From Bacteroidaceae bacterium (lineage in GTDB: Bacteria; Bacteroidota; Bacteroidia; Bacteroidales; Bacteroidaceae): a stretch of 45,142 nucleotides of DNA. Position numbers and translations under genes: made by a program. The DNA is taken from positions 1-45,142 of the forward strand of contig JAEDMP010000010.1 in assembly GCA_016302965.1 (NCBI GenBank). The letters run 5' to 3'. This document shows positions 25,211-34,532 of this stretch, piece after piece. Every line of letters begins with the position of its first letter. Position 1 is the stretch's first letter. The notes under the pieces are model-generated. The model made no database searches. It saw only the letters and a list, made by a program, of their open reading frames with translations, and was not told the origin of the DNA.

Positions 25211-27889
25211 ATGAGGATGAAGAGAAAAGACATCATATCGAACGCAACCTTACTGACACTCGTGCTGGCTGTCTACAGCCTCATCATGCCACTGTGTGCA
25301 AAGGCACAGCGACTGGTGGCAGAAGCGCCCGCACAAGTATCAGTTGGACAGCAGTTTAGACTCACCTATACTGTAAACACCCAACAAGTAAGCAACTTCA
25401 GGGTAGGCAACATCCCCGAAGAACTGGAAGTGCTGATAGGACCACGCACGTCATCACAGATGAGTTATCAGATGGTGAATGGACGTACCAGTTCATCGAG
25501 TTCCATCACCTATACCTATATCCTGAGTGCCACAAAGAAAGGAAAGTATTCTATTCCAGCAGCCCATATTACCGCAGAAGGTAAGTCATTGACATCAAAC
25601 GAACTTCAGATTACTGTTCACGAGTCTGCCCACGCCCAAGGCGGCAACAGCCATCATCAAGGCTCCAACCAACCAATGCGGGAGGCGGGAAGCCAGATTT
25701 CAAGTTCAGACCTCTTTATCAAGGTTAGCGCCAACAAGGAACATGTGGTAGAACAGGAACCCATCCTGCTTACCTATAAGGTCTATTCGCTGGTAGATTT
25801 GACACAACTGGAGGGCAAAATGCCAGATCTCAAAGGATTTCACATCCAGGAGGTACAGTTGCCCCAGCAAAAAAGTTTCAAGGTGGAGACCTATAATGGC
25901 CGGCCCTATCGCACCGTTACCTGGAGCCAGTATGTGATGTTCCCACAAGTGACCGGCAAACTCAGCATACCCAGTATCACATTCAATGGCATCGTGGTGC
26001 AGATGAACCGAAACATCGACCCCTTTGAAGCTTTCTTCAACGGCGGCTCCAGCTATGTGGAAGTGAAGAAACGCATCCAAGCCCCAGGACTCACCATCCA
26101 GGTGTCACCCCTTCCGACCAAACCAGCCAATTTCTCTCTGGGTGTAGGCAACTTTAACATCAGTGCCCAATTAGACAAGCAACAAGTAAAGGCAAACGAC
26201 CCCGTGAAACTTCGCGTCACCATCAGCGGTGTGGGCAATCTGAAGCTGATTAAAGAGCCGATAGTCAACCTGCCCAAAGATTTTGACCGCTATGACGCCA
26301 AGATTACCGACAAGACCAAACTCAGTTCCAAAGGAGTGGAAGGCAGCATGGTCTATGACTATCTCATGGTGCCTCGCCATCAGGGCAAATACGAGATTCC
26401 GCCCGTAGAGTTTACATATTACGACACACAAAAAAGAGGCTACCAGACAGTGAAGACTGAAGCCTTCACACTGGAGGTGGCCAAAGGTAGCGGCACCGTA
26501 AGCAGCTACAGCGGACGAGAAGATGTGAAACAGCTCAACCGAGACATCCGCTATATCAAACAAGGCACCGCCGACCTGCGTCCCATGGACGACTTCTTCT
26601 TCGGTTCTGCTCCCTATCTCTGGCTGTTAGGTGGACAGCTGCTGGTGTTCATCTCGCTCTTCATCATCTTCCGTAAGCGAGCCATGAGCTTGCAGCATTC
26701 CGACTTGTTGCGAGGCAAACAAGCCAACAAAGTAGCAACCAAGCGACTGAAACTGGCAGGAAAACTGCTGCAAGAAGGCAAGAAAGACCTCTTCTATGAT
26801 GAAGTACTGCGTGCCCTTTGGGGATATGTGGGCGACAAACTGAATATGCCTGTAGAACAATTGTCACGCGAAAACATCAACCAGCGTCTGGCAGAGCGCG
26901 ATGTTCCCGAATCTACCCTGCTGTTATTCCTCAGCGCCCTTGATGAGTGCGAATTTGAACGCTATGCCCCAGGAGATGCTACGGGTAATATGAACAAGAC
27001 ATACGAGGCTGCCATGACAGCCATCACCAGCATAGAAAATGTCATGAAGAAAAAGAAACCACATATTAGCGCTTCCATTAACGGATGGACAGTTGTATGG
27101 AGCCTACTGTTTACACTTGCCTTGACCCTTCAGCCCATCAACGCAGCTGCAGAGCAAGCCAACAAGCAGCCGTCTGCACAACTTTCAGAAAGCCAAGCTG
27201 AGTCACTGAAACAAAAGGCAGACAAAGCCTATGCAGACCAGAACTATCAGGAAGCCATCCGTGGGTATGAACAGCTGCTGAAAGGAGGCGTAAGCCCAAA
27301 TATCTACTATAATTTGGGCAATGCCTATTTTCGCACCGACAACCTGCCCCGCGCCATTCTCAATTACGAGCGTGCGCTACTGCTTTCTCCAGGCGACCGT
27401 GACATCCGCATCAACCTTCAGATGGCACGAGAGAAGACCATTGACAAGATTACCCCCGAATCGGAGATGTTCTTCATCACCTGGTATCGCTCACTGGTCA
27501 ATCTTGCCAGCGTCGACGGATGGGCCACAACCGCCCAACTACTGCTCACGCTGGTTATCCTGCTCTCATTGCTTTACCTCTTTGCCAACCCCATCTGGCT
27601 ACGGAAAACAGGTTTCTTTGGTGCCCTGCTGCTGTTTGTCGCCTTCGGCCTCTGCAATCTATTTGCAGCTCAGCAGAAGGATGCCCTGATTAACCGTACA
27701 GGAGCACTCATCATTTCTCCTGCTGCTACCATCAAGAGTACTCCCGCTCAAAATGGCACAGACCTTTACATCCTGCATGAGGGAACCAAGGTGGAGATTG
27801 TAGACAACAGCATGCGCGACTGGAAAGAAGTGAGGGTGGCTGACGGAAAAATGGGATGGATAGAAGCACGGCAACTGGAAGTCATCTGA
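25211..27889 (+). CDS. batD: BatD-BatE fusion: oxygen-tolerance protein joined to a TPR/SH3 protein
   Basis: Residues 1-~611 are BatD-like: signal peptide (LAVYSLIMPLCAKAQ), several Ig-like beta domains, and a membrane span near residues 470-490 (YLWLLGGQLLVFISLFIIFR), then a cytoplasmic helical part. Residue 612 is Met (ATG at 27044), opening KKKKPHISASINGWTVVW, a textbook second signal peptide that ends near PINAAAEQ. It is followed by TPR units (~660-740: YADQNYQEAIRGYEQLL, NIYYNLGNAYFRTDN), two spans (LLLTLVILLSLLYLFAN; FFGALLLFVAFGLCNLFA) and an SH3-like C-terminus (~830-892), the layout of BatE. These are normally two proteins. The single ORF could be read as a fusion, or BatE could be made from the internal ATG. 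Confidence 0.88.
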   Translation: MRMKRKDIISNATLLTLVLAVYSLIMPLCAKAQRLVAEAPAQVSVGQQFRLTYTVNTQQVSNFRVGNIPEELEVLIGPRTSSQMSYQMVNGRTSSSSSITYTYILSATKKGKYSIPAAHITAEGKSLTSNELQITVHESAHAQGGNSHHQGSNQPMREAGSQISSSDLFIKVSANKEHVVEQEPILLTYKVYSLVDLTQLEGKMPDLKGFHIQEVQLPQQKSFKVETYNGRPYRTVTWSQYVMFPQVTGKLSIPSITFNGIVVQMNRNIDPFEAFFNGGSSYVEVKKRIQAPGLTIQVSPLPTKPANFSLGVGNFNISAQLDKQQVKANDPVKLRVTISGVGNLKLIKEPIVNLPKDFDRYDAKITDKTKLSSKGVEGSMVYDYLMVPRHQGKYEIPPVEFTYYDTQKRGYQTVKTEAFTLEVAKGSGTVSSYSGREDVKQLNRDIRYIKQGTADLRPMDDFFFGSAPYLWLLGGQLLVFISLFIIFRKRAMSLQHSDLLRGKQANKVATKRLKLAGKLLQEGKKDLFYDEVLRALWGYVGDKLNMPVEQLSRENINQRLAERDVPESTLLLFLSALDECEFERYAPGDATGNMNKTYEAAMTAITSIENVMKKKKPHISASINGWTVVWSLLFTLALTLQPINAAAEQANKQPSAQLSESQAESLKQKADKAYADQNYQEAIRGYEQLLKGGVSPNIYYNLGNAYFRTDNLPRAILNYERALLLSPGDRDIRINLQMAREKTIDKITPESEMFFITWYRSLVNLASVDGWATTAQLLLTLVILLSLLYLFANPIWLRKTGFFGALLLFVAFGLCNLFAAQQKDALINRTGALIISPAATIKSTPAQNGTDLYILHEGTKVEIVDNSMRDWKEVRVADGKMGWIEARQLEVI

Positions 27890-27955
27890 TATAGGCCATA
27901 GCTCCCCCATTCTCCCCTGCGTATTAACCCAAGCAAAAGAAAGGAAACATTATCT

Positions 27956-28654
27956 ATGGACTTTACCTCCCTCATACAAGCCGATAAACAATTGCTGCTA
28001 ACGCTTAACGGCAGCGACTCGCTATTCATGGACGCATTCATCTCTACACTTACAGCAGGTGTCACTTGGATTCCGCTCTATGTGGCACTGCTCATTTTGG
28101 TAGTAAAAAACAATGAGAATGCACGACAAATTATTCAGATAGTGTTCTGTGCTGCACTCTGCGTAGTGCTGGCAGGGACCATTGATGACACATTGGTCAA
28201 GCCCACAGTAGCCCGCTGGCGGCCAGCACAAGATCCAGAGATAGGATACTTGGTGGATGTGGTGGATGGATATCGTGGAGGACGTTTCGGCTTTTTCTCC
28301 GCTCATGCAGCCAACACTTTCAGCATCGCCGTCTTCTTCAGCCTTGTCATCCGTAATGGTTTCCTTGCCATGAGCCTCATTTTTTGGTCATTGGTCAACT
28401 GCTGGACCCGCATCTACCTCGGTGTTCATTACCCCGGCGACATCCTGATAGGATTGCTTTGGGGTGGTATGGTGGGACTCCTTGTCTACCGACTGTTTCT
28501 ATGGCTCAATCGCAAACAGCGTTTACGCACCAATTTCGTGTCAAGCAACTATACATCCACCGGCTATCAGCTCTCGGATGTCGACATGGTAATTGTCATG
28601 CTACACTTCCTGTTCATCTTTGCACTCTTCAAGGCAACAATTGTAGCCATCTGA
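27956..28654 (+). CDS. PAP2-family membrane phosphatase
   Basis: The 232-residue protein has five to six membrane spans and the three PAP2 motifs: KPTVARWRP, FFSAHAANTF (variant of PSGH, with Ser-Ala-His), and RIYLGVHYPGDI containing the catalytic His. Family members dephosphorylate undecaprenyl pyrophosphate, phosphatidylglycerol phosphate or lipid A; the substrate here is not deducible. A cytoplasmic or periplasmic tail plus one extra span (VIVMLHFLFIFALFKATIVAI) follow the core. It starts 66 bases after the bat operon, possibly on the same transcript. Confidence 0.9.
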   Translation: MDFTSLIQADKQLLLTLNGSDSLFMDAFISTLTAGVTWIPLYVALLILVVKNNENARQIIQIVFCAALCVVLAGTIDDTLVKPTVARWRPAQDPEIGYLVDVVDGYRGGRFGFFSAHAANTFSIAVFFSLVIRNGFLAMSLIFWSLVNCWTRIYLGVHYPGDILIGLLWGGMVGLLVYRLFLWLNRKQRLRTNFVSSNYTSTGYQLSDVDMVIVMLHFLFIFALFKATIVAI

Positions 28655-28735
28655 TACTCATGACAATCAAATCCTTATAGAGGATAAAAAATTATCTGAC
28701 TCCGACAAAAGAAACAACAAGAAAAACAGAATATC

Positions 28736-29764
28736 ATGAACCAACAACAACTTCATAACTCAGAAGAGAAAGGCACCCGCATGGGAATATGTGTCAATCG
28801 TGGTGTGCGCCATTATCTCAATACAGTCAAACCCTGTTTCCGCCACAATTGGCTTCCGGCAGTGGTATATCTGTGTTGCTCCATAGGACTTATCCTCCCG
28901 ATTACAGCTGCACTCAAGGGCTCAGTCCATCCGGCAGAGTGGCTCAAAGGTTCATGGACTTGGATGCTGGCTCTCATGGTGACAGGAGGCATAGCTGAGT
29001 GTTTGTTCTACGGAGCCCATCTGCCCTTTCTCAGAGAAAAGGAAAACGATGCAGACAAGTTTCCCCTTGAGTCAGCCACAGAGAATCCTGCCCCCCAACA
29101 AGAGGCAGCAACAGGCCAGGAACAAAAGAAGCATGCAATCTGGTACAGGCAAATGCTGAAAGATGGCTGGCGGGTAATGAAATGTGCACTCATCAATCTG
29201 ACCCTGGTCTTTTTGCCGCTTCTTATCCCCGCAACAGCAGCCTACTATTTTATTACCACTTATGATTCTACCGCCACAGAGTCGGCGATACCAAATGGAG
29301 AGGGGGGAGACGTTTCATTCGATACAGCTCCGCTTGATGCCATCGGCATTCTTCACCAACACAGCCTCAGTCTGGGCCTTCTGATAGGTGGCGTTGTCAT
29401 CATCTGGTTCCTGCTCATTCCCGTAAGCCATGTTTCACTCCGTTACCTGTGCTTACACAAAGGAAACTTCATCATGTCTCTCCGACGCCATTATGGTGAG
29501 GCCATGCGCCACTATGGCTTCGTGTTTGCCATCAACCTGCTGGCACTGCTCTTTATCCTGCTGTTGAGTGTGGTAGTATGCCTGCCCATGATGATTCTGT
29601 TGGGAGCCATCATCCAGGCATTCATGGGAGCTTCACAAGGTGACAGCATCGTGTTGCCATCCTATTTCCTCCCACTTCTGGCAGCTGTGACAGCGTTGAT
29701 GTCATGGGCACAGCTTCTGTTACGAACCCTCTATCTCTTCATTCTCAACGAGATGAGATTCTAA
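28736..29764 (+). CDS. Predicted six-span membrane protein of unknown function
   Basis: I do not recognise the family. The 342-residue protein has about six hydrophobic spans: AVVYLCCSIGLILPITAAL, WTWMLALMVTGGIAECLFYG, LINLTLVFLPLLIPATAAYY, LGLLIGGVVIIWFLLIPVSH, a long FAINLLALLFILLLSVVVCL/PMMILLGAIIQAFM pair, and LPLLAAVTALMSWAQLLLRT near the end. Charged, low-complexity residues ~100-135 separate the second and third spans. It is 81 bases downstream of the PAP2 gene and 35 bases upstream of hisB. Similar multi-span proteins next to PAP2 genes are common, but no function can be assigned. Confidence 0.75.
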   Translation: MNQQQLHNSEEKGTRMGICVNRGVRHYLNTVKPCFRHNWLPAVVYLCCSIGLILPITAALKGSVHPAEWLKGSWTWMLALMVTGGIAECLFYGAHLPFLREKENDADKFPLESATENPAPQQEAATGQEQKKHAIWYRQMLKDGWRVMKCALINLTLVFLPLLIPATAAYYFITTYDSTATESAIPNGEGGDVSFDTAPLDAIGILHQHSLSLGLLIGGVVIIWFLLIPVSHVSLRYLCLHKGNFIMSLRRHYGEAMRHYGFVFAINLLALLFILLLSVVVCLPMMILLGAIIQAFMGASQGDSIVLPSYFLPLLAAVTALMSWAQLLLRTLYLFILNEMRF

Positions 29765-29799
29765 ACTTTATCCAACACACCCCAAACCAACTTATCCCT

Positions 29800-30870
29800 A
29801 TGAAAAAAGTATTGTTTATCGACCGTGACGGCACCCTCATCCATGAGCCAGCCGACGAACAGATAGATGCCTTTGAGAAACTCCGTTTCACCGAAGGCAT
29901 GTTCACCAACCTTTCCTTCATACGTCGGAAACTCGACTTTGAGTTTGTGATGGTGTCCAATCAGGACGGCCTCGGTACCGATTCGTTCCCCGAGGAAACG
30001 TTCTGGCCAGTCCATCGTTTCATCCTCCAGACACTGGAGGGTGAAGGCATCACCTTCGACGAAATCCTTATCGACCGTCATTTCCCGGAAGACAATGCTC
30101 CTACCCGCAAACCACAGACAGGACTGGTTGAAAAATATATCCATAATCCTGAATACGATATGGCAGGCAGTTATGTCATCGGAGACCGCGAGACCGACCG
30201 CCAATTTGCCGAGAACATCGGCTGCAAAGCACTCATCTTAGGCAAAGACGGTATGTCCTGGGCAAAGATAGCAGAGCTGCTCTTTGCTGGAGAACGCATA
30301 GCTGAGCTGAGGCGTACCACCCACGAGACCGACATCTACGTACGCATGAATCTTGACGGCAACGGCCATTGCCACATTCACACAGGACTGGGATTCTTCG
30401 ATCACATGCTGGAACAGATAGGCAAACACGGCATGATAGACCTGACTGTTGATTGCCACGGCGACCTCCACGTTGACGAGCATCACACGATTGAAGACAC
30501 TGCCATCGTGATAGGCGAATGTCTTCGCAAAGCGCTGGGTGACAAACGTGGTGTAGAGCGTTACGGATACACTCTCCCTATGGACGATTGTCTCTGCCAA
30601 GTGGCTCTCGACTTCGGTGGGCGCCCCTGGTTAGTTTGGGATGTCGATTTCCATCGGGAAAAGATAGGCGATGTGCCCACAGAAATGTTCCTCCACTTCT
30701 TCAAGAGTCTGAGTGACGGTGCACTGATGAACCTGAACATCAAAGCAGAGGGGAACAACGAGCACCACAAGATTGAAGGAATCTACAAAGCCTTTGCCCG
30801 CTCCGTGAAAATGGCTGTGAAGCGAGACATCTACCACTACGAGTTGCCTTCAACCAAGGGCAAGCTGTAA
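29800..30870 (+). CDS. hisB: Bifunctional histidinol-phosphatase / imidazoleglycerol-phosphate dehydratase
   Basis: The 356-residue fused enzyme catalyses two steps of histidine synthesis. Residues 1-~165 are the HAD-type histidinol-phosphatase (DRDGT motif with Asp8 and Asp10; VMVSNQDGLGTDSFPEE). Residues ~170-356 are the imidazoleglycerol-phosphate dehydratase, with Mn-binding His clusters: GFFDHMLEQIGKHG, DEHHTIEDTAI starting at about residue 225, ALDFGGRPWLVWD, and NEHHKIEG at His322-His323. The start is the ATG before KKVLFIDRDGT; upstream in-frame sequence overlaps the previous gene. No other his gene is adjacent, which is unusual because hisGDCB are commonly clustered in this phylum. 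Confidence 0.96.
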   Translation: MKKVLFIDRDGTLIHEPADEQIDAFEKLRFTEGMFTNLSFIRRKLDFEFVMVSNQDGLGTDSFPEETFWPVHRFILQTLEGEGITFDEILIDRHFPEDNAPTRKPQTGLVEKYIHNPEYDMAGSYVIGDRETDRQFAENIGCKALILGKDGMSWAKIAELLFAGERIAELRRTTHETDIYVRMNLDGNGHCHIHTGLGFFDHMLEQIGKHGMIDLTVDCHGDLHVDEHHTIEDTAIVIGECLRKALGDKRGVERYGYTLPMDDCLCQVALDFGGRPWLVWDVDFHREKIGDVPTEMFLHFFKSLSDGALMNLNIKAEGNNEHHKIEGIYKAFARSVKMAVKRDIYHYELPSTKGKL

Positions 30871-30944
30871 GGGAGCATCCAAAATCTTCCTTTGCACCAA
30901 TAGACATCCCACGGATGAAACATCACTAAAGACCAATTACAGAT

Positions 30945-31925
30945 ATGAAAGAAATAAGATGGGGATTTATCGGTTGCGGCGAGGTGACCGAAAAGAAGAG
31001 TGGCCCAGCCTTCAGCGAGGTTGCAGGCTCGAGCGTCGTGGCAGTCATGAGTCGCAGCGAACAGAAAGCACGCCGCTATGCAGAAAACCACCACATCGGT
31101 AAATGGTATACCGACGCTCAGGAACTCATCGATGATTCCGATGTCAACGCTGTCTACATTGCCACGCCACCCTCCAGCCATGCCACTTTTGCCATCATGG
31201 CCATGAAGGCAGGCAAACCGGTGTATATAGAAAAACCTTTGGCAGCCAATTATGAAGACTGTGCACGCATCAACAAGATCAGTGCCGATACAGGAGTACC
31301 CTGTTTTGTGGCCTATTATCGCCGTTATCTACCCTATTTCCAGCGAGTCAAAGAATTTATCGACCGAGGCATCATCGGCAAGATTATCAATGTACAGATA
31401 CGTTTTGCAGTGCCAGCGCCAGACCTCGACTATCACTCCCATAATCTACCTTGGCGCCTGCAACCAGACATTGCCGGAGGCGGTTTTTTCTACGACCTTG
31501 CCCCTCACCAGCTCGACTTGCTGCAGCATATCTTCGGAGTCATTACCGAGGCTGACGGTATCTGTGCCAACCGCGGAGGCCTCTATCTGGCAGAAGACTC
31601 CGTGAGCGCCTGCTTTCGTTTTGAGAACGGACTGCCCGGCAGCGGTTCTTGGTGCTTCGTGGCTCATGACTCAGCCCGTGCAGACCGTGTGGAAGTAATC
31701 GGTGACAAGGGACAACTCAGTTTTTCCGTTTTCAGTTACGCACCCATTGAACTCAACACCCAAGAAGGTTGCCAACGCATCGAGGTACCCAATCCACCCT
31801 ATGTCCAGTTTCCGCTCATCAAGGCAGTCATCGAGCATCTGCAGGGTCTCACCATCTGCGAATGTACAGGCATCTCGGCCACACCTGCCAACTGGGCGCT
31901 CGACCGTATTCTGGGAAAGATTTAG
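30945..31925 (+). CDS. Gfo/Idh/MocA-family oxidoreductase
   Basis: The 326-residue protein has the Rossmann nucleotide loop WGFIGCGEVTEKKSG at residues ~5-19, the conserved EKPLA motif (KPVYIEKPLAANYEDC), and the C-terminal beta-sheet domain with YDLAPHQLDLLQHIFG, which supplies the catalytic region (DxxxHxxD-like). Members oxidise or reduce sugars, inositol or biliverdin using NAD(P); the substrate is not deducible. It follows hisB by 74 bases. Confidence 0.9.
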   Translation: MKEIRWGFIGCGEVTEKKSGPAFSEVAGSSVVAVMSRSEQKARRYAENHHIGKWYTDAQELIDDSDVNAVYIATPPSSHATFAIMAMKAGKPVYIEKPLAANYEDCARINKISADTGVPCFVAYYRRYLPYFQRVKEFIDRGIIGKIINVQIRFAVPAPDLDYHSHNLPWRLQPDIAGGGFFYDLAPHQLDLLQHIFGVITEADGICANRGGLYLAEDSVSACFRFENGLPGSGSWCFVAHDSARADRVEVIGDKGQLSFSVFSYAPIELNTQEGCQRIEVPNPPYVQFPLIKAVIEHLQGLTICECTGISATPANWALDRILGKI

Positions 31926-32004
31926 CAGTCATTATCTGTACCTCCCTCTGTGACGGTTCCCCCGACAAGAATACAGTAACCACTATCGAAGAACATCAAG
32001 ACTC

Positions 32005-33084
32005 ATGAAGCACGAAATAATGAAAACCCTACTGCTGATGATACTCGCTTTGCTGCTGCCGCTCCAGATAGAGGCACGCAAGCGCGAGCTGGGCAAGGCA
32101 CGCAAAGTGGTGCGTGGCTTCAGTGCCATTGACACCAGCTATATCGAGCCCCAGCACTACAACTTCACGGTGATGCTTCAAAGTACTTTCAACTACGATT
32201 TCTATCGTCTGGCCAGTTCCAATGGCGATTATGTTGACCTCTCTCCCGATGTCATCATGCGCGTGGGTCCCTACGTTGGCTGGCGTTGGTTTTTCCTCGG
32301 CTATACCTTCGAGTTGAAAAACCTGGGTGTATCCGAGGGCAAGCTGAAGAAAGAGTTCGACTTCTATATCTACAGTTCACAAATTGGCATAGACCTCTTC
32401 TACCGACGCACTGGCAGCGACTACAAAATACGGAATGCAGGTTTCGGCCCGAATGTGAATGCCAATCGGCTGGAGGGGGTAGCTTTTGATGGCGTGAACG
32501 TAGGCATCACCGGTATCAACACCTATTATATCTTCAACCATAACCGCTTCTCCTACCCTGCAGCCTTCTCTCAAAGTACCTGTCAGAAAATCAGTTGCGG
32601 CTCATGGATAGCAGGCTTAGGATATACCCGCAACAGTCTGGAGTTTGACTCCAAGAAACTGGAGGCACTCGTACAAGACCGCTGTGATATCCCTTCGTTC
32701 GAGGTAGACAGTGGCATGAAGTTCAACAAGGTGAACTATTGGGACGTGAGCCTCTCTGGAGGATATGCCTACAATTGGGTATTTGCCCGCAATTGTCTGT
32801 TTTGTGCCAGTGCCCAACTGGCTCTGGCCTACAAGCGTTCACACGGCAACACCGAAAGCAACAGTTCCAGTCAAGGTTTCCAGTTCAACAACATCAACCT
32901 GGATGGTATAGGGCGTTTCGGCATTGTCTACAACAACACACGTTGGTATGCAGGAGCCAGTGCCATTCTGCACACCAATAATTACCGGAAAGAGCGCTTT
33001 GAGACCTACAATGTCTTCGGCTGTCTCAATATTTATACCGGCTATAATTTTGGCATCAAGCCAAGATATCGGAAGAAGAAATAA
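32005..33084 (+). CDS. DUF4421-family envelope protein
   Basis: The 359-residue protein has a signal peptide (LLLMILALLLPLQIEA); the in-frame ATG at 32020 is also possible. The sequence matches my memory of DUF4421: RGFSAIDTSYIEPQHYNFTV, VIMRVGPYVGWRWFFLGYTF, FYIYSSQIGIDLFYRRTGSD, and FGPNVNANRLEGVAFDGVNV. Aromatic alternating strands suggest an outer-membrane beta-barrel. It is restricted to Bacteroidetes and has no known function. It lies between the oxidoreductase and a DUF1460 amidase-like gene. Confidence 0.8.
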   Translation: MKHEIMKTLLLMILALLLPLQIEARKRELGKARKVVRGFSAIDTSYIEPQHYNFTVMLQSTFNYDFYRLASSNGDYVDLSPDVIMRVGPYVGWRWFFLGYTFELKNLGVSEGKLKKEFDFYIYSSQIGIDLFYRRTGSDYKIRNAGFGPNVNANRLEGVAFDGVNVGITGINTYYIFNHNRFSYPAAFSQSTCQKISCGSWIAGLGYTRNSLEFDSKKLEALVQDRCDIPSFEVDSGMKFNKVNYWDVSLSGGYAYNWVFARNCLFCASAQLALAYKRSHGNTESNSSSQGFQFNNINLDGIGRFGIVYNNTRWYAGASAILHTNNYRKERFETYNVFGCLNIYTGYNFGIKPRYRKKK

Positions 33085-33110
33085 TCAGCGAATACAATCA
33101 TCCACAAATT

Positions 33111-34001
33111 ATGAGAATAAGAAACAAAAATATGACACGAAGGATCATGACCAATCACCAAGGAAAGCGTTGGATAAGTCTGCTGCTGACCTGCTGGCTG
33201 TTCGCCCTGCCGCTGTCAGCCCAAAGCGACAGCATCCGCATTGAGCAATGGCTCGCCGATGCTCCGAAAGGGGCAACATCGGCCGACCTCAACCTGTTCT
33301 TTGCCCGCAAGATGTTGGGCTTGCCCTATGTGGCTCACACGCTGGAAGTAAACAAGGATGAGCGGTTGGTGGTGAACACCCGTGAACTCGACTGCACCAC
33401 GCTGGTGGAGACCACCGTTGCCCTCACACTCTGTGCACGCCAAGGCCAAAACCGCTTCGCCCATTTCAAAAAGCAGCTGCAACAACTTCGCTACCGCGGA
33501 GGAAAAACAGGAGACTATACCACCCGTATCCACTATTTCACCGACTGGATTGTCGACAACAGCAACAAGGGGCTTATCATCGAACTGCAATCACCCAATC
33601 CTCCCTTCAAGGGGCGTCAGCATATCCACTTGGGCTACATGACCTCCCACCCCAACAGTTACGATGCCCTGAAACGGCATCCGGAGTTCATCCCCGTCAT
33701 CCGCCGTCAGGAGCTGGCACTGAACGGCAAGACTTTCCGCTATATCCCAAAATCGGAGGTCAGAAACACCAAAGTGCTACGCCAAACGGTATCTGATGGT
33801 GATATCATTGCCATCACAAGCCGCAAAAAGGGATTGGATATCGCCCATCTCGGATTTGCCGTATGGCATCATGACGGACTCCATCTGCTCAATGCCTCGC
33901 AACTTCACAAAAAAGTGGTGGAAGAACCGATGACACTGGAGCGTTACCTGTCACAACACCCTACCCATACGGGCATCCGCATTCTCAGACTCAAGCACTG
34001 A
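33111..34001 (+). CDS. DUF1460 amidase-like secreted protein
   Basis: The 296-residue protein has a signal peptide (ISLLLTCWLFALPLSAQ) and a DUF1460 domain of the NlpC/P60-like cysteine-peptidase fold: ARKMLGLPYVAHTLEV, ELDCTTLVETTVALTLC (nucleophile Cys in DCTTLVE), LRYRGGKTGDYTTRIHYFTD, and DIAHLGFAVWHHDGLHLLNA with the His. Such proteins cleave peptidoglycan stem peptides, for example N-acetylmuramoyl-L-alanine amidase-like. Several in-frame ATGs (33111, 33132, 33147) precede the signal peptide; 33147 gives the most typical one. It follows the DUF4421 gene by 26 bases. Confidence 0.83.
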   Translation: MRIRNKNMTRRIMTNHQGKRWISLLLTCWLFALPLSAQSDSIRIEQWLADAPKGATSADLNLFFARKMLGLPYVAHTLEVNKDERLVVNTRELDCTTLVETTVALTLCARQGQNRFAHFKKQLQQLRYRGGKTGDYTTRIHYFTDWIVDNSNKGLIIELQSPNPPFKGRQHIHLGYMTSHPNSYDALKRHPEFIPVIRRQELALNGKTFRYIPKSEVRNTKVLRQTVSDGDIIAITSRKKGLDIAHLGFAVWHHDGLHLLNASQLHKKVVEEPMTLERYLSQHPTHTGIRILRLKH

Positions 34002-34084
34002 TTGCCCCCCCATTATCCAAAACAAGATGGACTATACAATAGTCCACACGATACATTTATTAACCCAATAAAAAAATTACGATT

Positions 34085-34468
34085 ATGGAATTACCCGATT
34101 TCATGAGTTACGCCAACAAGTTCTCTCCATCCGAATTTGTCGACAAGATTACTAAAATTGCCAAACGTGCAGGTGCCAAACTGACTTATGTAGCCCTTAT
34201 CCTCTTCTACACCCTACAGAGCGACAAGGTGTCAACCGCCGACAAGGCCATCATCATCGGTGCACTGGGCTATATGATTAGCCCCTTGGATGTGGTACCC
34301 GATGCCATCCCCATTGTCGGTCTGGGCGATGATTTGGCCGTACTGCTCTTTGTGTTGAAAAAAGTTTGGAACAATGTCGAGCCAAGCATCCAGCAGAAAG
34401 CCAAAGAACGCCTCTCCAAATGGTTTGATGAAGAGGAAATCAGCGAGATTAATGATCTCAAGTTCTGA
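34085..34468 (+). CDS. DUF1232 (YkvA-like) small protein
   Basis: The 127-residue protein contains the DUF1232 core: KAIIIGALGYMISPLDVVPD, AIPIVGLGDDLAVLLFVLKK, with a hydrophobic hairpin that may be membrane-associated. The N-terminal ~35 residues are charged (YANKFSPSEFVDKITKIAKR). Function unknown in the family. It sits 83 bases after the DUF1460 gene and 64 bases before the DUF389 gene. Confidence 0.88.
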   Translation: MELPDFMSYANKFSPSEFVDKITKIAKRAGAKLTYVALILFYTLQSDKVSTADKAIIIGALGYMISPLDVVPDAIPIVGLGDDLAVLLFVLKKVWNNVEPSIQQKAKERLSKWFDEEEISEINDLKF

Positions 34469-34532
34469 CCATCCAGCCACCCAATATCCACCCACAAGGC
34501 ATGAACCAATGTCTGACTAATTCTGAACGAAT

